Assembly (NCBI GenBank): GCA_028714615.1
Contig: JAQTMA010000004.1
Coordinates: forward strand, 40,636-61,160
Length of the DNA: 20,525 nt
Source: Anaerolineaceae bacterium
Lineage (GTDB): Bacteria; Chloroflexota; Anaerolineae; Anaerolineales; Anaerolineaceae
Reading direction: 5' to 3'
Position 1 is the first letter of the stretch; every line of letters starts with the position of its first letter. Positions 7,473 to 15,490 of the stretch are shown here, one piece after another. The notes beneath the pieces are model-generated. The model saw only the letters and a program-made list of their open reading frames with translations, had not been told where the DNA came from and ran no database searches. A program made the translations under genes and the position numbers.

Positions 7473-9890
7473 ATGACCCTCCGACAAATCCTGCTCGCGG
7501 GGCTAATTATAGCGTTTCTCGGCGGATGCTCAGGTCCTCCACTCCTGGCCCCTGGGTTGACACCCACTCCAACCGCTACCTTCGCCCCGACGTCAACACC
7601 GACCCCGACGTTCGTCCCTACCGCTACGCAAACTCCCACTCCGGCGCCCTCTGCGCACGTCACTAATGGCGATCATGCATTCTGGAACGGGGATTACGAC
7701 CAGGCGTTGCAAGAATATCAGTCTGCTCGTGATTCAACCAGTGATACAGAAGTGATCGCCGCCTCTTTGCTCGGGATTGGCCGGGTGCAATTTCAAAAAG
7801 GCGAATATCCTGCTGCGCTGGGGACCATCCGGGGATTATTGGACCAATATGCCACCTCTCAATCCGCCGCATCAGCTTATTTTTGGTTGGGTCAGGCTTA
7901 CAATGCAGTCAGGCGTTATCAGGATGCGGCAGACGCTTATGCGCAATACCTCACGCTGCGCCCCGGAATCATCGACTCGTACGTACAGGAATTGCGTGGG
8001 GACGCCCTTAGCGTAGACGGTAATGCTTCAGCAGCCATTGAAGCCTACGAGAAGGCCCTCTTGACTCCCCATCGCGGAGAAGATGCCAGCCTACAATTGA
8101 AAATCGGTCAGCGCTATGCGAGCACAGGCAATTACGCTGCTGCCATCGACCGGTATAACCTGGCTTATACCACGACGACTTCTGACTATACAAAAGCGGA
8201 CGCCGACTTATATTCCGGGCAGGCGTACGTGGCCATCGAGGATATGACGAATGCTGGCGACCGCTTTCGGGATGCGGTTACAAATTTCCCAAAAGCATAC
8301 TCGGCCTATGCATCTTTGGTCAATATGGTCGATATGGGCTTGCCGGTTAGCGATTATTACCGCGGCGTCGTCGATTATTACGCCGGTCAATATCCGGCTG
8401 CACTGGCAGCTTTAGACCGTTTTATCGCAGCCACCCCCGACCACGACGGATCTGCGCTACACTACCGTGCGCTAACCCAGGTGGGAATGAAAGATTATAC
8501 CGGGGCCATCACTTCCTGGGATGAACTCATCCACGACTACCCCTCAAGCTCAAATTGGACAGATGCCTGGGATGAAAAAGCCTATATTCTTTGGGCAGAT
8601 CTGGATCAATTTGAGAGCGCTGCTCAGGTCTTGATCGATTTTGTCAGCAAGGCACCCCTGAACCCGCAAGCATCCGCTTTCCTGTACGAAGCCGGTCGCA
8701 TCTACGAACGGGGTGACCAATTGGAGCCAGCCGCTGCTACTTGGGAACGGCTTGGCGCCGAATACCCCGGCGCTGACCAGACATTCCGAGGATTACTCTT
8801 TGCCGGAGTAGCTCGCTACCGGTTACAACAATGGAATCCAGCACTCACCGATTTCCAACGCGGTGGATTGCTGGCCAGTTCGACCAGCGATCAGGCGGCG
8901 GCTTTCCTCTGGAGCGGGAAAGTTTACCAGAAACTCGGGAACGATTCTGAAAGCCGGACTGCATGGCAGCAAGCTGCCTTGCGAGACCCAACCGGATATT
9001 ATAGCGAACGGGCGAAAGAGTTGCTTTCCGGGCGAGCGCCATTCTCCACTACTACCAATGTAGATCTATCAATAGACCTGAACAAAGAGAAATCCGAAGC
9101 AGAAGCTTGGTTGCGGAAAACCTTCCAATTGCCTCCAGAAATTGACCTTTCCATCCTGGGCTCATTGGAGGATGATCCCCGCTTTAAACGTGGGCGTGAA
9201 TTATGGAGCCTAGGCCTTTACTCGGAGGCGCGGGACGATTTTGAAGACTTGCGCCAGAGCATTTCTCGGGATGCGGCTGCCAGCTACCGGCTGGTCAATT
9301 ACCTGAGCGATCTGGGGGTCTACCGCTCGGCTATCATGGGCGCTCGCCAGATTCTCTCATTGGCCGGTATGGACGATGCGGCCACGCTGACCGCCCCGGC
9401 TTATTTCAATCACCTGCGATTTGGAACCTACTATCGCGACCTGGTGCTTCCCGCAGCGCAGGCAGAGAATATCGAACCGTTGCTGGCCTTTGCTTTGATC
9501 CGCCAGGAAAGCCTGTTTGAGGGATTTGCCCAATCGTCTGCAGATGCACGCGGGTTGATGCAGATCGTCCCATCGACAGCCAAGGGGGTTGCCGCGAACT
9601 TGAACTGGCCACCGAATTTCACCGACAGCGATCTTTACCGCCCCATGATCAGTATCCGCTTAGGGATGCACTATCTCAACCAGCAGCGCAATTATTTTGA
9701 GGGGGATCTTTTCGCAGCGCTGGCAGCCTATAACGGCGGCCCTGGAAATACGATTGCCTGGAAGTCCCTCGCCGGAAATGATCCTGACCTGTTTCTAGAG
9801 ACGGTGCGGATTGAAGAGACACGCACCTATATCATGAAGATCTACGAGATCTACACGATCTACCGGGCGCTCTACTTTTTACAGCAATAG
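7473..9890 (+). CDS. TPR lipoprotein soluble lytic transglycosylase (Slt-type, GH23)
   Basis: This 805-residue exported enzyme is predicted to cleave peptidoglycan between MurNAc and GlcNAc with formation of 1,6-anhydroMurNAc. The start at 7473 gives a compact lipoprotein signal, MTLRQILLAGLIIAFLGGC, with acylated Cys19; the in-frame TTG at 7413 lies upstream of the promoter and is rejected. A Thr/Pro-rich linker (PTPTATFAPTSTPTPTF) leads into a long alpha-helical region with many TPR-like repeats (about 60-620), as in the superhelical ring of Slt70. The C-terminal SLT domain has IRQESLF (catalytic Glu679), ARGLMQI, AAYNGGPG and ETRTYIMKI. The gene is divergent from mtnA, and its end overlaps the end of pdhC by 12 nt. 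Family and activity are secure; the exact role (wall turnover, division, recycling) is not visible. Confidence 0.93.
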   Translation: MTLRQILLAGLIIAFLGGCSGPPLLAPGLTPTPTATFAPTSTPTPTFVPTATQTPTPAPSAHVTNGDHAFWNGDYDQALQEYQSARDSTSDTEVIAASLLGIGRVQFQKGEYPAALGTIRGLLDQYATSQSAASAYFWLGQAYNAVRRYQDAADAYAQYLTLRPGIIDSYVQELRGDALSVDGNASAAIEAYEKALLTPHRGEDASLQLKIGQRYASTGNYAAAIDRYNLAYTTTTSDYTKADADLYSGQAYVAIEDMTNAGDRFRDAVTNFPKAYSAYASLVNMVDMGLPVSDYYRGVVDYYAGQYPAALAALDRFIAATPDHDGSALHYRALTQVGMKDYTGAITSWDELIHDYPSSSNWTDAWDEKAYILWADLDQFESAAQVLIDFVSKAPLNPQASAFLYEAGRIYERGDQLEPAAATWERLGAEYPGADQTFRGLLFAGVARYRLQQWNPALTDFQRGGLLASSTSDQAAAFLWSGKVYQKLGNDSESRTAWQQAALRDPTGYYSERAKELLSGRAPFSTTTNVDLSIDLNKEKSEAEAWLRKTFQLPPEIDLSILGSLEDDPRFKRGRELWSLGLYSEARDDFEDLRQSISRDAAASYRLVNYLSDLGVYRSAIMGARQILSLAGMDDAATLTAPAYFNHLRFGTYYRDLVLPAAQAENIEPLLAFALIRQESLFEGFAQSSADARGLMQIVPSTAKGVAANLNWPPNFTDSDLYRPMISIRLGMHYLNQQRNYFEGDLFAALAAYNGGPGNTIAWKSLAGNDPDLFLETVRIEETRTYIMKIYEIYTIYRALYFLQQ

Positions 9891-11219
9891 TTGCAATGGA
9901 TTCGCGATGATTTGAGCCAGCGCCTGCAAGAACTGGGCGGCTTCAGCTCCATCTGAAACGCGGTGGTCCACGGAGATGGTCGCTTTCATCCGCCACCCAA
10001 CCTTGAGCTCACCATCCTCGACTACCGGCGCTTGCATGGCCGAGCTGACCGCCAGAATCGCCGCCTCAGGTGGGTTGATGATTGCCATGAACTCATCCAC
10101 GGCATACATTCCCAGGTTACTGATCGAAAAAGTTGATGCTTCGATATCCTGCGGGTGAACTTTCCCGGAGCGGGCTCGCGCGGTCATTTCACGTAACTCG
10201 CTTGAAATGAGCAACAAGGGTTTTTGATCGGCGTTCCGGGTCACAATCGTCATCAAACCGCCTGGGACGGAAACGGCTGAACCGATATTAATATTCCCTT
10301 GCCTGTGCACCTGATTGCCTTCCAACGACGCGTTCAGATTTGGAAACTGGAGAAGCGTCCGCGCGACCGCCTTGACGAGGAGATCATTGACTGAGACTTT
10401 TTGATCCTCCGGGATGCTGGCGTTGATCTGCTTACGCAGATCCATCAGCATACCGACATTGTAACTATGGGTCACGTAGAAGTGGGGCGCCTGTTGTTTT
10501 GATTCGGCCATCCGTCGGCCGATGGCCGAGCGTAGCCTTCCGATTGGTAGGAATTCGTCTTTCAAACCGGAAGCGCCGGGAGTCCAGGCAGGGATTATAG
10601 GGAGCGGGGATCTTTTCTCGGCAGGAGCTGCGGGTGTGGTTTGCGCTGAGATCGTCACTCCTTGGGCTTGACCTGCTTCAAGGTCTCGTCGGACGATACG
10701 CCCTCCGGGTCCACTGCCCTGGATTTTCGACAGGTCCACTCCCCGGTCGTGCGCTATTTTGCGCGCCAGGGGCGATGCGTGCACGCTGCCGTCCAAGATA
10801 GTTCCTTCCTCCTCAACAGGGATAGATTCAATCCCGGCTTTGGGAGGCAGAGCTTGTTGTGGGCTAGTGAAGGTTTGCTCAACTCCCGGCATGGAAGTAA
10901 TTTGAGGTTCTGCTGGCTGTGAAGGCGCCTGGGGGGGTGCATTTTCAGGGATTACACCTTGGGCATCATCCACCTTTTCGTCCGGAGCGGCGATGACCGC
11001 TATAGGTGCGCCCACCGGAACGACTGCCCCTGGTTCCACAAGTTGTTTGTGAACGACGCCGCTATAACTGGATTCTACTTCTACGGTGGCTTTATCCGTC
11101 TCGATCTCAGCCAGGACTTCACCTTTTACCACCGGGTCGCCGACCAGCTTGATCCACCGAATCAGGGTACCCTCAGCCATATCAAAGCCCAGCTTGGGCA
11201 TAGTAACCGTTTCAGCCAT
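9879..11219 (-). CDS. pdhC: dihydrolipoamide acyltransferase, E2 of a 2-oxo-acid dehydrogenase (probably pyruvate)
   Basis: E2 is the core of the complex: its lipoyl arm takes the acyl group from E1 and passes it to CoA. The 446 residues show one N-terminal lipoyl domain with ETDKATVEV (lipoylated Lys43), an Ala/Pro-rich linker, a peripheral-subunit-binding domain (about 147-181, ASPLARKIAHDRGVDLSKI then GSGPGGRIVRRD), a second linker and the catalytic domain ending in DHRVSDG (His419, Asp423). The start shares one base with the pdhB stop (TAATG), which points to translational coupling. The end overlaps the lytic transglycosylase gene by 12 nt, and no terminator is visible. Acetyl transfer is the best guess; acetoin or branched-chain complexes use similar subunits. 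Confidence 0.92.
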   Translation of the reverse strand: MAETVTMPKLGFDMAEGTLIRWIKLVGDPVVKGEVLAEIETDKATVEVESSYSGVVHKQLVEPGAVVPVGAPIAVIAAPDEKVDDAQGVIPENAPPQAPSQPAEPQITSMPGVEQTFTSPQQALPPKAGIESIPVEEEGTILDGSVHASPLARKIAHDRGVDLSKIQGSGPGGRIVRRDLEAGQAQGVTISAQTTPAAPAEKRSPLPIIPAWTPGASGLKDEFLPIGRLRSAIGRRMAESKQQAPHFYVTHSYNVGMLMDLRKQINASIPEDQKVSVNDLLVKAVARTLLQFPNLNASLEGNQVHRQGNINIGSAVSVPGGLMTIVTRNADQKPLLLISSELREMTARARSGKVHPQDIEASTFSISNLGMYAVDEFMAIINPPEAAILAVSSAMQAPVVEDGELKVGWRMKATISVDHRVSDGAEAAQFLQALAQIIANPLQLLL

Positions 11220-12193
11220 TATTTCAATACCTCCCGCACTGCTTTTACAACATCCTCAACCTGGGGTAAAGCCATCTGTTCCAGGTTGCGATTGTACGGC
11301 AGCGGTACCTCATCCTGAGCCACCCGTTGAATGGGAGCATCGACGTAATCGAATGCCTGTTCGTAAATCCGCGAGGAAATCTCTGATCCGACTCCGTAAG
11401 ATCGCCAGCCTTCTTCAACCACGACTGCCCGGTTGGTCTTTTTAAATGACTCCAACACCGGAGCCATATCCAGCGGGCGCAATGTGCGCAAATCGACAAT
11501 CTCGAGTTCGATGCCCTCCTTCGAGAGCAATTCTGCAGCCTTCAGTGAGGTCTCCAGGGATTTACTGTAGGTTACGACCGTCACATCCCGGCCAGGTCGC
11601 TGGACTTTGGATCTGCCAATTTCTTCAAGCAACTCACCATCGGGGACTTCACCGCGGGTTTGGTACAATGTGGCGTGCTCGATAAAAAGGATTGGATCAT
11701 TCGAACGGATTGCTGCCTTGAGCAAGCCTTTGGCATCTGCGGGTGTGCCGGGAGCGACGACTGTCAAACCCGGAAAATGAGCAAAGATGGCATCCGGGGT
11801 CTGTGAATGTGTTGCGCCTAACTGCCGCCCCCCGCCCCCTACCGTGCGGATCACCAGGGGTAGCACCATCTGCCCACCGAACATGTAATGCAATTTGGCA
11901 GCCTCATTGACGATGTGGTCCATTGCGACAAATGCGAAGTTGATTGTCATCAGTTCCGCAACCGGGCGAAGGCCTGTCAACGCTGCCCCAATGGCGCTGC
12001 CCACTATGGCTGCTTCGGAGATAGGGGTATCGCGGATGCGCTCAGCGCCGAAATGATCATAGAAGCCCTTCGTGACAGCATAGGTGCCTCCCCAAACCCC
12101 CACTTCCTCCCCCATAATAAACACCTTCGGATCTCGTTCTAGTTCCTCCCACAGCGCCTGGGAGATCGCTTCGCGCATGGTGATACGTGCCAT
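11219..12193 (-). CDS. pdhB: 2-oxo-acid (probably pyruvate) dehydrogenase E1 component, beta subunit
   Basis: E1 beta pairs with E1 alpha to form the thiamine-diphosphate enzyme that decarboxylates the 2-oxo acid and loads acyl groups on E2. The ATG at 12193 gives 324 residues, the usual size, beginning MARITMREAI, and lies 11 nt after a GGAGGAG ribosome-binding site; an upstream in-frame TTG at 12220 would overlap the end of pdhA and add nine atypical residues. Seen motifs: MGEEVGVWGGTYAVTKG, RDTPISEAAIVG (Glu60 expected to contact the cofactor pyrimidine), GATHSQTPDAIFAHFPGLTV and the C-terminal transketolase-like domain (LEIVDLRTLRPLD, VVVEEGW). The sequence type also occurs in acetoin dehydrogenases, so pyruvate specificity is probable but not proven. 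Confidence 0.92.
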   Translation of the reverse strand: MARITMREAISQALWEELERDPKVFIMGEEVGVWGGTYAVTKGFYDHFGAERIRDTPISEAAIVGSAIGAALTGLRPVAELMTINFAFVAMDHIVNEAAKLHYMFGGQMVLPLVIRTVGGGGRQLGATHSQTPDAIFAHFPGLTVVAPGTPADAKGLLKAAIRSNDPILFIEHATLYQTRGEVPDGELLEEIGRSKVQRPGRDVTVVTYSKSLETSLKAAELLSKEGIELEIVDLRTLRPLDMAPVLESFKKTNRAVVVEEGWRSYGVGSEISSRIYEQAFDYVDAPIQRVAQDEVPLPYNRNLEQMALPQVEDVVKAVREVLK

Positions 12194-12216
12194 ATTGCTA
12201 CTCTCTCCTCCCCCGT

Positions 12217-13176
12217 TCAAGCTTCGAAATAGATGTTCTTATACAGATCCTCAGGCGCCGGCTCCGGACTGGATTCGGCGAATTCGACCGCATCCTGCAC
12301 CTCAGCAATAGCCTGATTGTCCGTCTCGTTCAATTCGTTCTCTGATGCAATCTGGTTATCCAGCATGTACTTGCGGAAGATGCCGATGGGATCTTCTTCC
12401 TGCCAGTGATGCACTTCTTCAGGTTTTCGATAGCGTTCCGGATCGCCCATGGAGTGGCCGCGGTAGCGATAGGTTAATACTTCCAAGAAGTATGGACCTT
12501 TTCCCTCACGGATGCTCGCGAGAATATCTGATGCAGCCTGGTGCACAACCATCAAATCCATCCCATCGATTTGCGAGTTTGGTATCCCATATCCCTCTGC
12601 CTTCTGGCGTATCTCCGGTACGGCTGAAGCGCGCTCAACCGATGTCCCCATACCATACTGATTGTTCTCGCAGACCCATAAAATGGGCAAGTTCCATACT
12701 TTTGAGAGGTTAACAGCTTCATGGAAAAAACCGATGTTGGTGGCTCCATCTCCGAACATACAGATAGTCACATTGGAAGTCTTCTGATAGAGGTCTCCAA
12801 GTGCTAAACCTGACGCCAAAGGAAGGTGAGCGCCGACGATAGCGTGACCGCCGTAGAAGTTCTTGGTCACATCCGCCATATGCATGGAACCGCCTCTGCC
12901 TTTCGACACGCCGGTGGCTTTCCCCAGCAGCTCGGCTAAAACCTGGCGAGCAGGGATCCCGCAGTTAATGGCCACCCCATGATCCCGGTAAGCGGTGATG
13001 ACTCGATCCCCCGGCCGGCGAGCGGAAATCAGGCCGGTAGAGACGGCTTCCTGCCCGATATATAAGTGAAGGAATCCACCAATCTTCCCCTGTTGGTAGA
13101 GTTCGGCGGCTCGTTCTTCTACGTGGCGGATCACAACCATTTGGCAATATAAATCGAGGTGTTCTTTTTTATCCAT
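12217..13176 (-). CDS. pdhA: 2-oxo-acid (probably pyruvate) dehydrogenase E1 component, alpha subunit
   Basis: E1 alpha carries most of the thiamine-diphosphate site of the E1 heterotetramer. The 319 residues are typical. Visible motifs: IGQEAVSTG (40-48), AYRDHG (62-67), GRGGSMHM (93-100), the thiamine/Mg motif GDGATNIGFFHEAVN ... NN (142-172), and RYRGHSMGDPERYR near 242-255, the loop homologous to the regulated phosphorylation loop in animal enzymes. AGGAGGG sits 10 nt before the ATG. It is first in the order pdhA-pdhB-pdhC, with 23 nt before pdhB. E3 (dihydrolipoamide dehydrogenase) is not in the window and must come from elsewhere. An extended -10 promoter and two hairpins lie in front. 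Confidence 0.92.
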   Translation of the reverse strand: MDKKEHLDLYCQMVVIRHVEERAAELYQQGKIGGFLHLYIGQEAVSTGLISARRPGDRVITAYRDHGVAINCGIPARQVLAELLGKATGVSKGRGGSMHMADVTKNFYGGHAIVGAHLPLASGLALGDLYQKTSNVTICMFGDGATNIGFFHEAVNLSKVWNLPILWVCENNQYGMGTSVERASAVPEIRQKAEGYGIPNSQIDGMDLMVVHQAASDILASIREGKGPYFLEVLTYRYRGHSMGDPERYRKPEEVHHWQEEDPIGIFRKYMLDNQIASENELNETDNQAIAEVQDAVEFAESSPEPAPEDLYKNIYFEA

Positions 13177-13214
13177 AAATCGTTGTCCCTCCTGGCGATG
13201 CTACCACAAATTGC

Positions 13215-13256
13215 CCGGGGGAGTACCCCCGGATGCTCCGGTGTGATCCTGGAGCA
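13215..13256 (-). promoter_or_regulatory. two tandem hairpins in the pdhA leader
   Basis: In transcript order, TGCTCC pairs with GGAGCA (13251-13256 with 13234-13239, 11-nt loop). Then CCGGGGG pairs with CCCCCGG (13226-13232 with 13215-13221, 4-nt loop), seven perfect GC pairs. No U-tract follows either, so they are unlikely to end the preceding gene. The second hairpin ends 38 nt before the pdhA ATG. A role in RNA stability or control of the dehydrogenase is inferred. Confidence 0.5.
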
Positions 13257-13284
13257 CTACGTGATATTCTTCGCAATCCATGAA

Positions 13285-13293
13285 ATTATACCA
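13285..13293 (-). promoter_or_regulatory. extended -10 promoter of the pdhABC operon
   Basis: On the minus strand TGGTATAAT has a perfect -10 (13285-13290) with the TGn extension (13291-13293). Only a poor -35 (TTGGGG, 19-bp spacing) is present, as is common for extended -10 promoters. Transcription would start near 13278, about 100 nt before pdhA, and the leader would include the two hairpins. Confidence 0.6.
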
Positions 13294-13315
13294 GAATCCT
13301 CTACATTCACCCCAA

Positions 13316-15382
13316 CTACATAGCCGAGTCACACGTAAATGCAGTGTTCGCTTGTATCACGATTCTCGATTGATCGCCGGATGATGCTAAGCTTGAATAA
13401 CGCTTCCATTGGGTACACAGGAATGGTTCCAGGCCTGCGGTTGTGTGCTGAGCTTGGAGGCCGATCTCCAGCGCCTGCTTCCATCGTCCGGTCTGTATCA
13501 GCGCATCCATCCAGGGTAGCCATTCGGAACCATCCAAGGGTGCCAGATGTTTCTCCTGAGCCTGGTTCATCAGGTCACCCACCGTTTTCCAATCCCCCAC
13601 TTGCCGGGCCAGATCGGCCTTTTGATAGTAATAACACCAGGTATGTGCCGGTTCGGCGCCGAATATCTCAGCCCGGCTAGACCCACTTCCCGGCTGTATG
13701 AGGATTTGATTGGTATTTGAGAATGGGATAAGATCAACTGTTGGTTGGTCCAGGATCGGATCTCGAGTATATGGGCTATCCAAAACCCGGAGGCACCCTC
13801 CGGATGGATGAAACACGAGCACAATCATGTCGGAGGTATTGCCTTCAAATTGGAGGTTTCGGATGGTGTAGTGAACCGGATTTCTAGGAGCCAGATTGGG
13901 GATTGCACGCCCCACATCTCGTGGAGTCATGAACCAATACTGAGCCTGGGAAGTGAGAGCATCTCCACCATAAATCACGTTCAACGCATACCCGGCTGAG
14001 TAATCAGCCAACAGGTTGCTGGGGATCTCCCTGGAAAATACCGCAGTACCCGGTTTGAGTCCAGGGGCGCGCCAGAAGAGCTGCCAATAGTAATTGCGTT
14101 GGTTATCCCAATCTCGGCGGTACCGGTCAGTTGTACGCACCTGGGTGACGATCGACAAGCATAACAAGACAGCCAGAAAACCTGTCCTTTGTTTTGGCGT
14201 ACGGATCATCGATACGACAAAAAGGACAACAAGAACGATGGCGCCGAGCATGGGCGCCAATGAAAACCGGCTGGACCATTTGCCTACGGTGATCAACCGG
14301 GCTGTTAACCAAACCGGTAAACCGCCGAAAACCAATGCAACCAGGCTAATCAAAACAGCCTGTCGATAAAAATGAGCGTTCGACTCTCCACCTGGGTTCT
14401 GGATTTTCGCCCAGCGAAGGTAGAACACAAAGGTAAACGTACACATTGCCCCCAAAATAATCGCAATAATCGTGGCTCTCGCAAAAAGAACCTGAGAAGT
14501 ATCCTGGATTACCTTTTGCCAGCTATCGAAAATCAGGTAAACGCTGTCAGCAAGGATGGAACCGACCAGATTGCTAATTGCAGTTCCCGGCGCTGACATC
14601 AAGTTGATTAAGACGGAAGGAGTGTTCCGGACAGGAGTCGCTGCGTGAGTCGGATAGTAGAAAACCCGCCAGAAAGTAAAAATGCCTATCGCCAGGATAA
14701 ACGGCAACCACCACAAGAAAACCCGAAGAACTGTCTTTGTGAACTTCTCGTCCGGTTTGGCTAACAGAAGCCAAAGGATAATCGGCCTGAGCAGCTCCAG
14801 GCCAACAAAGTACTCCATCGTGAAGGCATGCGCCAAACCGGTGAGAAGAGCAATCCCTAACCAGAATCCAGAAAATCGTCGGAAACGCACTGCCCAAACC
14901 ATGCTGAGCAAGGAGATGCTAAAGATGGCATAGGTCAAGAAATGCTGATTGAAAGCAACGGATATGGATTGCATCGTAAAGCCGGGATAAACCATCAAGA
15001 TCGCGCATACCCACCGGGTAATCCATCCCCTTGACGGCCAGATCGCAGCCAAGACCCCATATGTACAAAGCACTCCACCCCAACGGAAGATCAGCGTTGT
15101 GATTTGCCAAAGATAAGGCTTGATGCCAAGGAAAGGAAATGTAACAACATAGGTCCAGGCTGAAAATGGCCGATCATATGCAAAATAATCCCAAAGGACA
15201 CTTCTGTCCCGCACCCGGGATAGAAAAACGGCCTGCCAGTCGTCCCAATAAAACCCCATGTGAAATACCTGAATGCCGTAGCTGATCAAACCAATGCCCA
15301 GTAAGACCAGAGGAAATACCCAGGGGCGAGTCAGGGCGGGTTGTAGTCGTTGGATAAACGCGGTTCGCTCCAGGTTGCGCAA
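13316..15382 (-). CDS. polytopic GT-C-like membrane protein with soluble C-terminal domain
   Basis: The 688 residues begin with about ten or eleven hydrophobic segments (roughly 20-410). FYWDDW follows the first one, in the place where GT-C glycosyltransferases (PMT/ArnT-like) carry acidic catalytic residues. Such enzymes move sugars from lipid-linked donors to proteins or lipids outside the membrane. I cannot name a family, so glycosyltransferase activity is inferred from architecture. The C-terminal 270 residues are soluble and probably external; the end has TPR-like helices (YYYQKADLARQVGDWKTVGDLMNQA). The only available start is TTG with a weak ribosome-binding site (AAGGA, about 12 nt away); the first in-frame Met, about residue 42, would remove the first membrane segment. 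A promoter lies directly upstream, inside the ppdK terminator. Confidence 0.7.
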   Translation of the reverse strand: MRNLERTAFIQRLQPALTRPWVFPLVLLGIGLISYGIQVFHMGFYWDDWQAVFLSRVRDRSVLWDYFAYDRPFSAWTYVVTFPFLGIKPYLWQITTLIFRWGGVLCTYGVLAAIWPSRGWITRWVCAILMVYPGFTMQSISVAFNQHFLTYAIFSISLLSMVWAVRFRRFSGFWLGIALLTGLAHAFTMEYFVGLELLRPIILWLLLAKPDEKFTKTVLRVFLWWLPFILAIGIFTFWRVFYYPTHAATPVRNTPSVLINLMSAPGTAISNLVGSILADSVYLIFDSWQKVIQDTSQVLFARATIIAIILGAMCTFTFVFYLRWAKIQNPGGESNAHFYRQAVLISLVALVFGGLPVWLTARLITVGKWSSRFSLAPMLGAIVLVVLFVVSMIRTPKQRTGFLAVLLCLSIVTQVRTTDRYRRDWDNQRNYYWQLFWRAPGLKPGTAVFSREIPSNLLADYSAGYALNVIYGGDALTSQAQYWFMTPRDVGRAIPNLAPRNPVHYTIRNLQFEGNTSDMIVLVFHPSGGCLRVLDSPYTRDPILDQPTVDLIPFSNTNQILIQPGSGSSRAEIFGAEPAHTWCYYYQKADLARQVGDWKTVGDLMNQAQEKHLAPLDGSEWLPWMDALIQTGRWKQALEIGLQAQHTTAGLEPFLCTQWKRYSSLASSGDQSRIVIQANTAFTCDSAM

Positions 15383-15416
15383 TACGGAGGTTTTCCTTTT
15401 TGGTTGGAATAACTAT

Positions 15417-15446
15417 ATGATACACGCATAAATAAAACCTTGGCAA
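15417..15446 (-). promoter_or_regulatory. promoter of the GT-C-like gene
   Basis: On the minus strand TTGCCA (15441-15446, five of six) and TATCAT (15417-15422, five of six) are 18 bp apart. Transcription would start near 15410, about 28 nt before the TTG start. The -35 box lies inside the downstream arm of the ppdK terminator, so stopping of one gene and starting of the next share the same bases. Confidence 0.5.
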
Positions 15447-15473
15447 GACATTCAGCCTGCCAAGGTTTTATTT
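15430..15473 (-). terminator. intrinsic terminator of ppdK
   Basis: A perfect 16-bp inverted repeat (15430-15445 and 15458-15473) with a 12-nt loop has core TTGGCA/TGCCAA and A-rich and T-rich outer arms, so the minus-strand RNA ends in a U-rich tail. It starts 17 nt after the ppdK stop. The symmetry would let it work on either strand. Confidence 0.88.
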
Positions 15474-15490
15474 GTGCAATGATTGTAGAT

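Noticed and set aside
7557..7655. Low-complexity repeat in the transglycosylase gene that might be a mobile or phase-variable repeat
   Set aside because: The codons for Thr and Pro vary and there is no uniform unit; it encodes a normal Thr/Pro linker after the lipoprotein signal.
10959..11318. 119-residue frame antisense to the pdhC/pdhB junction
   Set aside because: It overlaps the lipoyl domain and the end of E1 beta, both clearly real; it looks like a shadow frame.
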